From contig NZ_APNM01000012.1 in NCBI RefSeq assembly GCF_040361335.1, forward strand, positions 1 to 64,000: DNA of 64,000 bases, written 5' to 3'. The position numbers were made by a program, and so were the translations under genes. Source of the stretch: APNM01 sp040361335 (GTDB lineage: Bacteria; Pseudomonadota; Gammaproteobacteria; Nevskiales; Salinisphaeraceae). Of the stretch, positions 47,237-56,043 are shown one piece after another (the first letter of the stretch is position 1; each line of letters starts with the position of its first letter). The notes under the pieces are model-generated. The model made no database searches. It worked only from the letters and a program-made list of their open reading frames with translations, and was not told where the DNA came from.

Positions 47237-48157
47237 CTATAAACCGGCCAATGCCCGCACGTGGGCGGCGGCGCCGTGGGCCAGGGCTTGGAGATCGTAG
47301 CCGCCTTCCAGGACCGAGACCACGGGCACGCCGGCGGGCAGGGCGTCGAGCACCGTGGAGGTGACCCAGCCGAAATCGGTCTCGTCCAGGGCGAGCTGGG
47401 CGAGGGGGTCGGCGCGGTGGGCGTCGAAGCCCGCCGAGAACACCACCGCCTCGGGCCGGAAGCTGGCCAGGGCGGGCAACCAGTCGCGCTCGACGGCCTC
47501 GCGGAAGCCGGTGCCGTCGGTGCCGGCGGACAGCGGCGTCTTCACGATGTGGTCGGGCCGGCCGGCGAGGTCCGGGAAGGGGAACAACGGGTACTGGAAG
47601 GTGGAGGCGTACAGGATGCGCCGGTCGCCGGCGACGATGGCCTCGGTACCGTTGCCGTGGTGGACATCGAAGTCCAGGATCGCGACCCGCGCCGCGCCGT
47701 GGGCCTCGATCGCGCGGTAGGCCGCCAGGGCGGCGTTGCCGAACAGGCAGAAGCCCATGGCGCGGTCGGGCTCGGCATGGTGGCCGGGCGGACGCATGTT
47801 GCAGAAGGCCCGCTTGACGCCGCCGTCGCCGCAGACGGCATCCATTGCCTGCACGGCGGCGCCGGCGGCCAGTAGGGCCGTGTCCAGGCTGTGCGGGCCG
47901 ACAACGGTATCGGGGTCGAGCGTGGCGAGCCCCTCGGCGGGGATGCTGCGAGCCAGCTTGCTGACGTAATCCGGCCGATGCACGCGGCACACGTCTTCCA
48001 GGGTCAGCGGGACCGGCGCGCGCTGGTCCAGCCAGTCGAGCAGGCCGTCCGCCGTGAACCGGTCATGGATGGCGCGGGTGCGCTCGGGGCGCTCCGGGTG
48101 TCGGGGGCCGGTGTCGTGGCGGGCGCAGTCGGGATGGCTGTAGTACGCACAGGTCAT
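47237..48157 (-). CDS. Histone deacetylase family (AcuC/acetylpolyamine amidohydrolase-like) protein
   Basis: This zinc-dependent deacetylase has about 306 residues. The active-site elements are RPPGHHAEP (the His-His charge relay), DFDVHHGNGT (zinc-binding Asp/His), SAGFDAHRADPL (zinc-binding Asp) and the final LEGGYDL with the catalytic Tyr. The start is the ATG giving MTCAYYSHPDC; an upstream ATG 24 bases away overlaps the divergent gene. The divergent neighbour encodes a Pat-type protein acetyltransferase 22 bp away, so it may remove acetyl groups from proteins set by that enzyme. This is an inference from context. Confidence 0.93.
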   Translation of the reverse strand: MTCAYYSHPDCARHDTGPRHPERPERTRAIHDRFTADGLLDWLDQRAPVPLTLEDVCRVHRPDYVSKLARSIPAEGLATLDPDTVVGPHSLDTALLAAGAAVQAMDAVCGDGGVKRAFCNMRPPGHHAEPDRAMGFCLFGNAALAAYRAIEAHGAARVAILDFDVHHGNGTEAIVAGDRRILYASTFQYPLFPFPDLAGRPDHIVKTPLSAGTDGTGFREAVERDWLPALASFRPEAVVFSAGFDAHRADPLAQLALDETDFGWVTSTVLDALPAGVPVVSVLEGGYDLQALAHGAAAHVRALAGL

Positions 48158-48179
48158 GTTGTCACGATAGCATTGCGGC

Positions 48180-50888
48180 ATGGCCGAGCATTACCTGCAT
48201 CGCCTGTTCAACCCGCGCTCGATCGCGGTGTACGGGGCCAGTGACCGGCCCGGCTCCGCGGGACGCGAGTTGTACGCCAACCTCAAGGCGGGCGGCTTCG
48301 AGGGCCGCCTGTATCCGATCAATCCCAATAGCGCCACGGTCGGCGGCGACCGCGCCCTCGGGTCGGCGGCGGAGGCCGACGGGCCGATCGATCTCGCCAT
48401 CGTGGTCACCGGCGCCGGCAGCCTGCCGGCCATCGTCGCCGACGGCGCCGAGAACGGTATCCGGCACGCCGTGATCCTGTCCTGGGCCTACCGGCGGGCC
48501 GGCGAGCCGGGCGGCCGCGCCGTGGGCGAGGCGCTCGCCGCTGCCCGCGCCGCCGGGACCCGGTTCCTGGGGCCGCGCTGCCTCGGCCTCCAGCGGCCGG
48601 CCCTGCATCTCAACGCCTCGCTGGCGCCGGCCGCGGCACCGGGCCGCATGGCCCTGATCACGCAGTCCCGCGCCCTGGCCACGGGGATACTCGACTGGGC
48701 GGCGGAGAACGACGTCGGTTTCTCCGCGGTGATCTCGGCGGGGCCGGACGACGATATCGATCCGGGCGAGATTCTGGATTTCCTGATCACGGACGGCCGC
48801 ACCGACAGCATCCTCCTGTACCTGGAGAATGTCCGCGACGCCCGCCGCTTCATGAGCAGCCTGCGCGCGGCGGCGCGGATCAAGCCGGTGATCGTGATGA
48901 AGGCCGGCCGCTCGCTGGACACGGCCGCGCCGCCGGCGCCGCCGGGCGGGCAACCGGTAGCGGCGGACGATGTCTTCGACGCCGCCGTGGCCCGGACCGG
49001 CGCGGTCCGGGTGCGCAGCTTCCCGCAACTGTTCGCGTCCGCGATGGCGCTGTCGTCGCGGCTGCGGCCGAAGGGCGACCGCTTGGGCGTACTGGCCAAC
49101 GGCCGCGGCCCCGGGCTGATGGCGACCGATACCCTGTCCGACCGCGGTTACCCGCTCGCCGACTGGGACGAGGCGACCCGGGCCGACCTGCGCGGGTTCC
49201 TGCCGGCGATGGCCGATGTGGGCAACCCGCTGGACCTGCTCGGCGATGCCGATGCCGCGCGCTTCGACCGGGCCCTGGAGGTCACGCTCGCCGACACCGG
49301 GACCGATGCCGTGCTCGCCCTGCTGACGCCGCAGTACCTGACCGACCCGGACGCCACCGCGGATGCCGCGATCACGCGCGCCCGCGCCGCCCGCAAGCCC
49401 CTGCTCACCTGCTGGATGGGCGGGGCGCGGGTGGCGGCGGCGCGCGAGCGGCTGCGGGACGCCGGTCTCCCGACCTACAAGACGCCCGAGGCCGCGGTCG
49501 CCGGTTTCAGCTTCATGGCCGCGCACCACCGCAACCGGCAACTGTCGCTGCAGACCCCGGAGCCGCTGACCGACCAGCCGCAGCCGGACATCGATGCCGC
49601 CACCGAGCTGGTCCGCGGTTGTCTCGCCCAGACGCGCACGGTGCTCGACGCCATCGCCTCGAAGCGATTGCTGCAGGCCTTCCACGTCCCGGTCTCGGAG
49701 AGCGTGCTGGCCACCGACACCGACGCCGCCCTGGCGGCCGCGCAGCGGCTGGGCTATCCGGTGGCGGTCAAGATCAGTTCGCCGGATATCGGCAGCAAGA
49801 CCGGCGTCGGCGGCGTCCAGCTCAATGTCACCGGCCCGGAGGCACTGCGCGCGGCCGTGCGCGATATCCGTAACGCGGTGGCGGCGGCCGCTCCGGACGC
49901 CCGGGTGGACGGCGTGATCGTGGAGGAGATGTGGTCGCGCCGCTTCGGCCGCGAACTGCTGCTGGAGGTGGTGCCCGATCCGGCGTTCGGGCCCGTCATC
50001 GCCTTCGGCCTGGGCGGGCTCATGGCGGACGCGCTCGGCGACCGCGCCCTGGCCCTGCCGCCGCTCAACGCCTTCCTGGCGCGCCGGCTGATCCGCTCCA
50101 CCCGCGTCGCGCGCATGCTGGAGGCCTTCCACAACCTGCCGCCCGCCAACCTGGCGGCCCTGGAGTCGGTGTTGCTGCGGGTCTCGGAGCTGGTCTGCGA
50201 GCTGCCCTGGGTGCGCTCGCTAGTGATCAATCCGCTGATGCTGGACGAGCAGGGGGCCCTGGCGGTGGACGCGCGCGTGCGTCTGCGCCCCGATCCGCCG
50301 CGACCGGCGCGCTACGGCCACATGGCGATCCATCCCTACCCCGCGCGCCTCGCCGACGATTGGATCGCGCGCGACGGCAGCCGCGTGCATATCCGGCCCA
50401 TCCGCCCCGAGGACGCCAGGCTGGAACGCGAGTTCACGCAGCGGCTGTCGGAGCGTTCCCGGCTGATGCGTTTCATGTCGGTGATCCGGGACCTGACGCC
50501 GGAGATGATGGCCCGTTTCACCCAGATCGACTACGACCGCGAACTGGCGCTGGTGGCGGTGCTCGGGGATATCGAGGTCGGCGTGGCGCGCTATGCCGCC
50601 AACCCGGATGAACGTTCCTGCGAGTTCGCCGTCGTGGTGGCCGACGAGTGGCAGGGCCGGGGGCTGGGCGGCGAGCTGATGCGCCGGATCATCCGGTTGG
50701 CCGCGGAACGCGGTTTCGAGCGCATGGAGGGGGTCACCCTGCGCGAGAACGCCGCCATGCAGCGCCTGGCCAGGCAACTCGGCTTCGAGGTCCGGCCGGA
50801 CCCCAGGGATCCGGAGGTGTACCTGCTGGAGAAGACGCTAGACCAACCCGCGTCCGTCACGGGGTCGTCCGCGACGGACTCGGGTTAG
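48180..50888 (+). CDS. Pat/YfiQ-type protein lysine acetyltransferase (acyl-CoA synthetase-like + GNAT)
   Basis: This 902-residue protein has the Pat layout: an NDP-forming acyl-CoA synthetase-like region (about 1-700: CoA-binding domain, succinyl-CoA-ligase-like domains, ATP-grasp with KISSPDIGSKTGVGGV) followed by a GNAT domain (about 735-895, with motif A as WQGRGLGGELM). In catalytic acyl-CoA synthetases the phospho-His lies in a SHTGAL motif soon after KAGRS. Here KAGRS (241-245) is followed by APPAPPGGQP and the His is absent, so the domain is probably a regulatory sensor as in Pat. It acetylates lysines, probably of acyl-CoA synthetases such as Acs. The divergent deacetylase gene is 22 bp away. 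Confidence 0.9.
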   Translation: MAEHYLHRLFNPRSIAVYGASDRPGSAGRELYANLKAGGFEGRLYPINPNSATVGGDRALGSAAEADGPIDLAIVVTGAGSLPAIVADGAENGIRHAVILSWAYRRAGEPGGRAVGEALAAARAAGTRFLGPRCLGLQRPALHLNASLAPAAAPGRMALITQSRALATGILDWAAENDVGFSAVISAGPDDDIDPGEILDFLITDGRTDSILLYLENVRDARRFMSSLRAAARIKPVIVMKAGRSLDTAAPPAPPGGQPVAADDVFDAAVARTGAVRVRSFPQLFASAMALSSRLRPKGDRLGVLANGRGPGLMATDTLSDRGYPLADWDEATRADLRGFLPAMADVGNPLDLLGDADAARFDRALEVTLADTGTDAVLALLTPQYLTDPDATADAAITRARAARKPLLTCWMGGARVAAARERLRDAGLPTYKTPEAAVAGFSFMAAHHRNRQLSLQTPEPLTDQPQPDIDAATELVRGCLAQTRTVLDAIASKRLLQAFHVPVSESVLATDTDAALAAAQRLGYPVAVKISSPDIGSKTGVGGVQLNVTGPEALRAAVRDIRNAVAAAAPDARVDGVIVEEMWSRRFGRELLLEVVPDPAFGPVIAFGLGGLMADALGDRALALPPLNAFLARRLIRSTRVARMLEAFHNLPPANLAALESVLLRVSELVCELPWVRSLVINPLMLDEQGALAVDARVRLRPDPPRPARYGHMAIHPYPARLADDWIARDGSRVHIRPIRPEDARLEREFTQRLSERSRLMRFMSVIRDLTPEMMARFTQIDYDRELALVAVLGDIEVGVARYAANPDERSCEFAVVVADEWQGRGLGGELMRRIIRLAAERGFERMEGVTLRENAAMQRLARQLGFEVRPDPRDPEVYLLEKTLDQPASVTGSSATDSG

Positions 50889-50930
50889 TGTCCCGCCGGC
50901 CAGCCCCGGGCTTTGCTTGACGGGACATGA

Positions 50931-50961
50931 AACCACAGAGGCGCACGGAGGCGCGCAGAGG
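50931..50961. repeat. Left flank 'accacagagg' element of the array
   Basis: The sequence aaccacagaggcgcacggag and its continuation form an imperfect internal repeat. A close inverted copy (cctctgtgcccctctgtggt) lies on the other side of the array at 51774. A short shared stretch resembling ttctngctggccgt follows both copies in the same direction. Confidence 0.6.
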
Positions 50962-50989
50962 TTCTTGCTGGCCGTTTGCCGGAAGAAGG

Positions 50990-51695
50990 AATCCACAGAT
51001 TACGCCGATGTACGCAGATTAAAGAACAGCCCTAACCAATCTGCGTTAATCGGCGTCCATCTGCGGATAAAACAAATGCCTTCACTCGGCACGGCGTCGA
51101 CCGCGCAGCGCCCCGGCGATCGAACTGCCGGGTTGGTAGCGGACCTTGGCGGGCGGTTCCCGAAAGAAATAATCCGCAGATGACGCAGATATACGCGGAT
51201 TAAAGAACAGCCCTAACCAATCTGCGTTAATCGGCGTCCATCTGCGGATAAAACAAATGCCTTCACTCGGCACGGCGTCGACCGCGCAGCGCCCCGGCGA
51301 CCGAATTGCCGGGTTGGCAACGGACCTTGGCGGGCGGTTCCCGAAAGAAATAATCCGCAGATGACGCAGATATACGCGGATTAAAGAACAGCCCTAACCA
51401 ATCTGCGTTAATCGGCGTCCATCTGCGGATAAAACAAATGCCTTCACTCGGCACGGCGTCGACCGCGCAGCGCCCCGGCGACCGAATTGCCGGGTTGGCA
51501 ACGGACCTTGGCGGGCGGTTCCCGGAAGAAATAATCCACAGATGACGCCGATGTACGCAGATTAAAGAGCAGTCCCGGCCAATCTGTGTTAATCGGCGTA
51601 ATCTGTGGATAAACAAATACCCTGGCCCGGCACGGCACCGACCGCGAAGCGCCCCGGCGCTCGAGCTGCCGGGTTGGCAACGAACCTTAACGGGC
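50990..51695. repeat. Four tandem copies of a 181-bp repeat
   Basis: Copies begin at 50990, 51171, 51352 and 51533, each exactly 181 bp apart, with the last copy shortened and more diverged. Copies 2 and 3 are nearly identical. Each holds a long imperfect inverted repeat (arms like AATCCGCAGATGACGCAGA and CCATCTGCGGAT, about 85 bp overall) able to fold into a hairpin, followed by about 95 bp of GC-rich sequence (cttcactcggcacggcgtcg onward). The unit is too long and lacks spacers for a CRISPR. The origin is unclear. Confidence 0.9.
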
Positions 51696-51773
51696 TATCC
51701 GTCTTTTTCGCTTGAAAACCGTGATCGTGTCCGGGGCAGGCTTCTTTGCGGCTGCCGGGATGACAGTCATTTT

Positions 51774-51795
51774 CCTCTGTGCCCCTCTGTGGTTA
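51774..51795. repeat. Right flank inverted 'cctctgtggtta' element
   Basis: The element cctctgtgcccctctgtggt is an approximate inverted copy of the element before the array. The pair therefore brackets the four 181-bp units, an arrangement reminiscent of a non-autonomous element or an inserted repeat island, though no target duplication was seen. Confidence 0.55.
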
Positions 51796-51968
51796 ATGTT
51801 CTGGCTGGCCGTATACCAAGGCGCTGTCCGCCGTCGTGCTCTGCGACGGGATTGGGTTGGAACAAGGGCCGTCGGGCCCGTTTGCGGCGAATGCCGGGGA
51901 TGCCGGGAACGCTTCGCTTATCCCGGCCTACGGCCTGGATACTGGGTGCAGCGGCGCCGCAAACCTTT

Positions 51969-52157
51969 CTAAAGCGCCCGGAAATGCCGGGCGCCGCACT
52001 CACCGGGTCCCAACAGCGAGATGCCCGGCGGCGCGCACGGCGGGTCCGGCGGCGCCGCCGCCAGCAGCCCCAGCAGCGCGACCAGGGCGAGCACCACGAG
52101 CCAGGCGGCCCAGGCCGGGAGCACGCCCGGGCTTTTGTCGTCGTCCTGTCGTCGCAT
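51969..52157 (-). CDS. Small single-pass membrane protein
   Basis: This possible gene for 62 residues has a polar start (MRRQDDDKSPG) and one hydrophobic helix (AAWLVVLALVALLGLLAAA), then a Pro/Cys-rich tail. The ATG follows a perfect GAGGAGG with eight-base spacing, which is the main argument that it is real. It is divergent from the MocR-type gene. No family was recognised. Confidence 0.5.
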   Translation of the reverse strand: MRRQDDDKSPGVLPAWAAWLVVLALVALLGLLAAAPPDPPCAPPGISLLGPGECGARHFRAL

Positions 52158-52256
52158 GGCATCGGCCTCCTCGTGAGACCGATCAATCTAACGACGGCGC
52201 GACAGCAATAACAGATTTAGATATCCTGTTTTTCGACCATAACAGTTGAGGACGCC

Positions 52257-53693
52257 ATGACCCTGGCCGAGCGCGACGCGCAGACCTTCCTGTACGAGAG
52301 CCTGGCCGACAACCTGCGCGGCCTGATCGATGACGGCACCTTCGCCTGCGGCCACCGTCTGCCGTCGGTACGGCGCCTGTCGCGCCAGGAGCGGTTGAGT
52401 CCGGCCACCGTACTCAAGGCCTACGAGACCCTGGAGGCGGCGGGTCTGGTCGAGGCCCGCCCCAAGTCGGGGTACTACGTGCGGCGGCGTTCGGACGACC
52501 TGCCCGAGCCGCCGTCCCGCAGCCGGCCGCCGGCCGCCGCCACGGCCGTGGATGTCGGCGAGCTGGTGGTCGAACTGGTGGCCACCGCCAGCCGGCCGGA
52601 TCTGGTGCCCTTCGGCGGCGCCCTGCCCGGCCCCGAGTTGCTGCCGATCACCCGTTTCAAGCGGATCACGGCGTCGGTGCTGCGCCGCGCCGATGCCTAC
52701 AGCGAGCTCGATATCCCGCCGCAGGGGGCGGCGCCGCTGCGAACGGCGGTGGCACGCCGGATGCTGCGCACCGGCTGCCGCGTCGCGCCCGACGACGTGG
52801 TGATCACCGCCGGTTGCCTGGAGGCCCTCAATCTGGCGCTGCGGGCCGTGGCGCGGCCGGGCGATGCCATCGGCGTGGAGTCGCCGACCTATTTCGGCAC
52901 CCTGCAGGCGATCGAGAACCTGGACATGCGCGCGGTCGAGCTGCCCACCGACCCGGATCGCGGGGTCTGTCCCGACGCGCTCTGCGAGGCCGCCCGCTCG
53001 GGTCGGATCCGGGCGGCGCTGCTGATGCCCGATGTCCACAACCCGTTGGGCGGCATCATGCCCGAGGCGCACAAGCGGCGCATCGCCGCGACCCTCGGAC
53101 GACTGGGGGTGCCGGTGATCGAGGACGACGTCTACGGCGAGACCCATTTCGGCGAGGGCGCACGGCCGCGCGCCCTGAAGGCGTTCGACGAGCACGACAA
53201 CGTGATCTACTGCAGCTCGTTCTCCAAGCAGATCTCGCCGACCATGCGCCTGGGCTGGATGCTGCCGGGCCGCTGGGCGCGGCGGGTGCATGTGCTCAAG
53301 GCGTCCAGCACCATCGCCGCCAACGGCCTGGCCCAGGCCGCCACGGCCGCCTTCCTGGAGCAGGGCGGCTTCGACCGCCACCTGCGGCGCCAGCGGCGGG
53401 CCTTCGCCGCCAACATCGATCGCGCCCTGGACGGTATCTGCCGCCATTTCCCGGCCACGACCCGTGTCACGCGGCCGCGCGGCGGCTATCTGCTCTGGGT
53501 CCAGGTGCCCGGCGTCGATGCGCGCGCGCTGTATCACCGGGCCCTGGCGGAAGGCATCAGCATCGCGCCGGGGCGCTTGTTCACCGCCCACGACGGCTTC
53601 CGCGACTTCTTCCGGTTGAACTGCGGCCATCCCTGGTCGCCGCGCCTGGAGGCCGGCCTCGCGCGCCTGGGCGAGCTCGCCGCCGGGGATTAG
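52257..53693 (+). CDS. MocR-type regulator (GntR HTH + aminotransferase fold)
   Basis: This 478-residue transcriptional regulator of the MocR/PdxR type joins an N-terminal GntR winged helix (about 5-80, LPSVRRLSRQERLSPATVLKAYETLEAAG) to a fold-type I aminotransferase domain. The PLP lysine is K324 in SSFSKQISPTMRLGW. Such proteins sense PLP or amino compounds and control neighbouring genes. The start was placed at the ATG after AGGACGCC. It is convergent with the DinB gene, and the stops overlap by a few bases. Confidence 0.92.
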   Translation: MTLAERDAQTFLYESLADNLRGLIDDGTFACGHRLPSVRRLSRQERLSPATVLKAYETLEAAGLVEARPKSGYYVRRRSDDLPEPPSRSRPPAAATAVDVGELVVELVATASRPDLVPFGGALPGPELLPITRFKRITASVLRRADAYSELDIPPQGAAPLRTAVARRMLRTGCRVAPDDVVITAGCLEALNLALRAVARPGDAIGVESPTYFGTLQAIENLDMRAVELPTDPDRGVCPDALCEAARSGRIRAALLMPDVHNPLGGIMPEAHKRRIAATLGRLGVPVIEDDVYGETHFGEGARPRALKAFDEHDNVIYCSSFSKQISPTMRLGWMLPGRWARRVHVLKASSTIAANGLAQAATAAFLEQGGFDRHLRRQRRAFAANIDRALDGICRHFPATTRVTRPRGGYLLWVQVPGVDARALYHRALAEGISIAPGRLFTAHDGFRDFFRLNCGHPWSPRLEAGLARLGELAAGD

Positions 53694-54220
53694 CGGTCCG
53701 CGCGGCCTGTATCGATCTCGGTGGCCAGTCCCGGCAGCCAGGGCAGGTCGGTGACGCCGTAGTCGACACCGAGCTGACTGAGCAGGGTGGTGAGCTGGCC
53801 GCGGTGGTGGGTCTGGTGGTTGAACAGGTGCGCCACCAGAACCCAGGTCGGCAGCACCCGGGTCACGCCGTCGACATTGCTGGTGTAGCGGAAGTCCGCG
53901 GCCAGCCGGTGTTCGTCGAGCGTGTCCGCCCAGGCCTCGATATCGGCGTCGGTGCGGTCGCGCTCGGCGCGCAGGGTCGGGAAATCCTCGTAAAGCGACT
54001 GGCCCAGCCGGCCGCAGCCGAGGTCGCGGCCCGTGAAGCGCCCCAGCCAGGCGCGGTCGCCGTGCAGCAAGTGATTGAGCGTGCCGTGCACGGACCCGAA
54101 GAAGGCGCCGCGGTCGCGTTTGCGCGCGGCATCGTCCAGGGTCGCGCAGGCCGCGTACAACCGCTCGTTCATCCAGCGGTTGTAGGCCGCCATGGTGCGG
54201 GCATAGTCGGATGTGATCAT
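53690..54220 (-). CDS. DinB family protein
   Basis: This 176-residue protein has the DinB/YfiT-like four-helix metal-binding fold. Candidate metal ligands are the His in GTLNHLLHGD and the HQTHHRGQL segment near residue 140. Such proteins include thiol transferases and stress-related proteins of uncertain activity. It is coupled to the upstream MFS gene by a 4-bp overlap (ATGA) and so is probably co-expressed. Confidence 0.87.
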   Translation of the reverse strand: MITSDYARTMAAYNRWMNERLYAACATLDDAARKRDRGAFFGSVHGTLNHLLHGDRAWLGRFTGRDLGCGRLGQSLYEDFPTLRAERDRTDADIEAWADTLDEHRLAADFRYTSNVDGVTRVLPTWVLVAHLFNHQTHHRGQLTTLLSQLGVDYGVTDLPWLPGLATEIDTGRADR

Positions 54221-55521
54221 GTCGCTGCCTCCTGGTCGTCCGTGTCCGGATGCAATGGCCCCGCGTAAGTCTCGCGCATGGCCAGGGCGGCCGTCAGGCC
54301 CACCGCGGCGACCGCCGCCAGCAGCCACAGCCCGGTCTCGTAGTCGGCGGCGCGATAGACCGGTACGCCGTCGCGGGTGGTGCCGTCCCAGGCCAGTTCC
54401 AGCAGGGCGCCGAACGCCGGCTGCAACAGCGCCGCGCCCAGGAACAGGCCGGTGTTGACGAAGGCGATCGCCATGCCCGCGGTGTGCGGGGCCACGCTCT
54501 CCTTGGCGGCGGCATAGCACACGACCATGGCCGACGGCGCCAGCCCGTTCAGGCCGAACAGCAGGGCCGCGCCGGGGCCGGGCCGCCAGGGCAGCAGGAT
54601 GGTGGCCAGCCACACCGCCAGGGTCGCGGCGGCCGCGGCGACGGCCACCGGCTTGCGCCGGCCGATGCGGTCCGATAGCCAGCCGCCGGCGAACCCGCTG
54701 ACGGCGAACAGCAGCAGCGCCAGGCTGACGTAGTTCGAGGCCGCCTGGCGGCCGAGGCCGAAGACATCGCCCAGGTAGGGCACGGCCCAGAGGCCGGTGA
54801 AGGTGAAGAAACCGCCGATGATCGTGAACAGGCAGACCGCGTGCGGCCAGACGTGGCGGTTGCAGGCGACGTCGCGCAGCTCGATCCACCAGGCGCCGCG
54901 CGGTCCCCGGCGCGGCGGGTGCGTGTCCGCGAAGCCGGCGGCCGCCGGGCGGTCGCGCACGAAGACCCAGATCAGGACGGCCAGGACCAGCGACACCAGG
55001 CCGATACCGGCCAGCGCCTGGCGCCAGCTCAGCCAGTGCAGCACCTGCGCCAGCGGACCGGCGCCGAACACCGAGCCGACGTTGCCGAGCAGGACCACCA
55101 TGCCGCTGAGCAGGCCGTAGTAGCGGGCCTCGAACCACTCGGCGTTGTACTTCATCAGGCCGACGAAAGCGGTGGCCACGCCCAGGCCCACCAGGAAACG
55201 CCCGGCGTTGGCCAGGAGCAGCCCCGGCGCCGCCGCGAACAGCAGCGTGCCGGCGGCGGCCACCAGCGAGCCGCCGGCCACGCCGATCCGCGGACCGGCG
55301 CGGTCGGCGAGGATGCCCGCCGGGATCTGCATGGCGGTGTAGACGTAGTAGTACATCGCCGACAGGGTGCCCAGGGCGACCGCGCCGGCGCCGAGGTCGC
55401 GCAGCAGGTCCTCGGCCAGGGCGGCGGGCGCGACCCGGTGGAAGAACGCCACCATGAAGGCGGCCGCCAGCAGGATGAACCCCGCGGCGCGTCGGCGTCG
55501 GAAGGCGTGTGCGGCGGTCAT
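54217..55521 (-). CDS. Major facilitator superfamily transporter
   Basis: This 12-helix MFS permease of about 434 residues starts with GFILLAAAFMVAFFHRVAP and has the loop 2-3 motif (GILADRAGPRIGVAGG) and the second-half counterpart (GWLSDRIGRRKPVAV). The start was set at the ATG giving MTAAHAFRRRR; an upstream GTG 36 bases away is possible. It heads a two-gene unit with DinB. The substrate is unknown. Confidence 0.9.
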   Translation of the reverse strand: MTAAHAFRRRRAAGFILLAAAFMVAFFHRVAPAALAEDLLRDLGAGAVALGTLSAMYYYVYTAMQIPAGILADRAGPRIGVAGGSLVAAAGTLLFAAAPGLLLANAGRFLVGLGVATAFVGLMKYNAEWFEARYYGLLSGMVVLLGNVGSVFGAGPLAQVLHWLSWRQALAGIGLVSLVLAVLIWVFVRDRPAAAGFADTHPPRRGPRGAWWIELRDVACNRHVWPHAVCLFTIIGGFFTFTGLWAVPYLGDVFGLGRQAASNYVSLALLLFAVSGFAGGWLSDRIGRRKPVAVAAAAATLAVWLATILLPWRPGPGAALLFGLNGLAPSAMVVCYAAAKESVAPHTAGMAIAFVNTGLFLGAALLQPAFGALLELAWDGTTRDGVPVYRAADYETGLWLLAAVAAVGLTAALAMRETYAGPLHPDTDDQEAAT

Positions 55522-55629
55522 GTGGGGCCCGCGTCCGTCTCGGCTTTGGGATGGCACGGGCAGGATACGCGCCGGCGGCGGGGCATAACAGTGTCAGCCG
55601 TCGGCAGGTGCGACCGTAACAGTTTCCGG

Positions 55630-56043
55630 TCAGGCGCCGGGCACGACGCTCTTGGTCACGGTGGCGGCGGCCGCGGTCCGGCCCGCGGCGTCCCGGGCCT
55701 CGATCCGGATGAAGATCACCCCGCGCCCCCGGCGCAGGATGTGCGCGTGCAGGTCCACGTGGTCGTCGGCGACCGGCCGCAGGACGCTGACGTGGACATC
55801 GTGGGACACCGCGTTCTCGCCCTCCCCGAGGGTCGGCAGCACGGCGAGATAGGCGGTGACGTCCATCATCGCGTACAGGATGCCGCCGTGCAGCATGCCG
55901 GCGGGGTTCACCGTGTAATCGTTGACCGTGAACCGACAGACCGTGCCCTCCCCATCCCGCGCGAGCAGTGTCAGGCCACAGTCGCGGTGGAAACGGTGGC
56001 GCAGGACCCGGTCGGTGATCGTGTCGGCGTGGTCAGAGGCCAT
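55630..56043 (-). CDS. PaaI-type acyl-CoA thioesterase
   Basis: This hot-dog-fold thioesterase of 137 residues has the family block NPAGMLHGGILYAMMDVTAYLA followed by DVHVSVLRP and VIFIRIEARDAAG. It hydrolyses acyl- or aryl-CoA esters. The start was placed at the ATG after AGGCC, 11 bp inside the end of the upstream DUF815 gene, which it overlaps. The exact substrate is unknown. Confidence 0.88.
   Translation of the reverse strand: MASDHADTITDRVLRHRFHRDCGLTLLARDGEGTVCRFTVNDYTVNPAGMLHGGILYAMMDVTAYLAVLPTLGEGENAVSHDVHVSVLRPVADDHVDLHAHILRRGRGVIFIRIEARDAAGRTAAAATVTKSVVPGA

Larger units (their letters stand above)
50889..51968. other. Non-coding region holding the 181-bp tandem array
   Basis: No gene is supported from the pat stop to the small membrane gene. 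Short open frames on both strands are repeat-derived; 181 is not a multiple of three, so each copy shifts frame. The region contains the array at 50990-51695 and inverted flanking elements described separately. The part after 51800 is GC-rich without recognised features. Confidence 0.65.

Noticed and set aside
51082..51680. Minus-strand open frames within the 181-bp array
   Set aside because: They are produced by the repeats; 181 is not divisible by three and the frames shift between copies, with no ribosome binding site.
50990..51695. Possible CRISPR array
   Set aside because: The whole 181-bp unit repeats, without short repeats separated by unique spacers, and no cas gene is present.
51712..51972. 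Plus-strand open frame with hydrophobic stretch
   Set aside because: The hydrophobic part is translated from the cctctgtgcccctctgtgg repeat; no ribosome binding site was seen.
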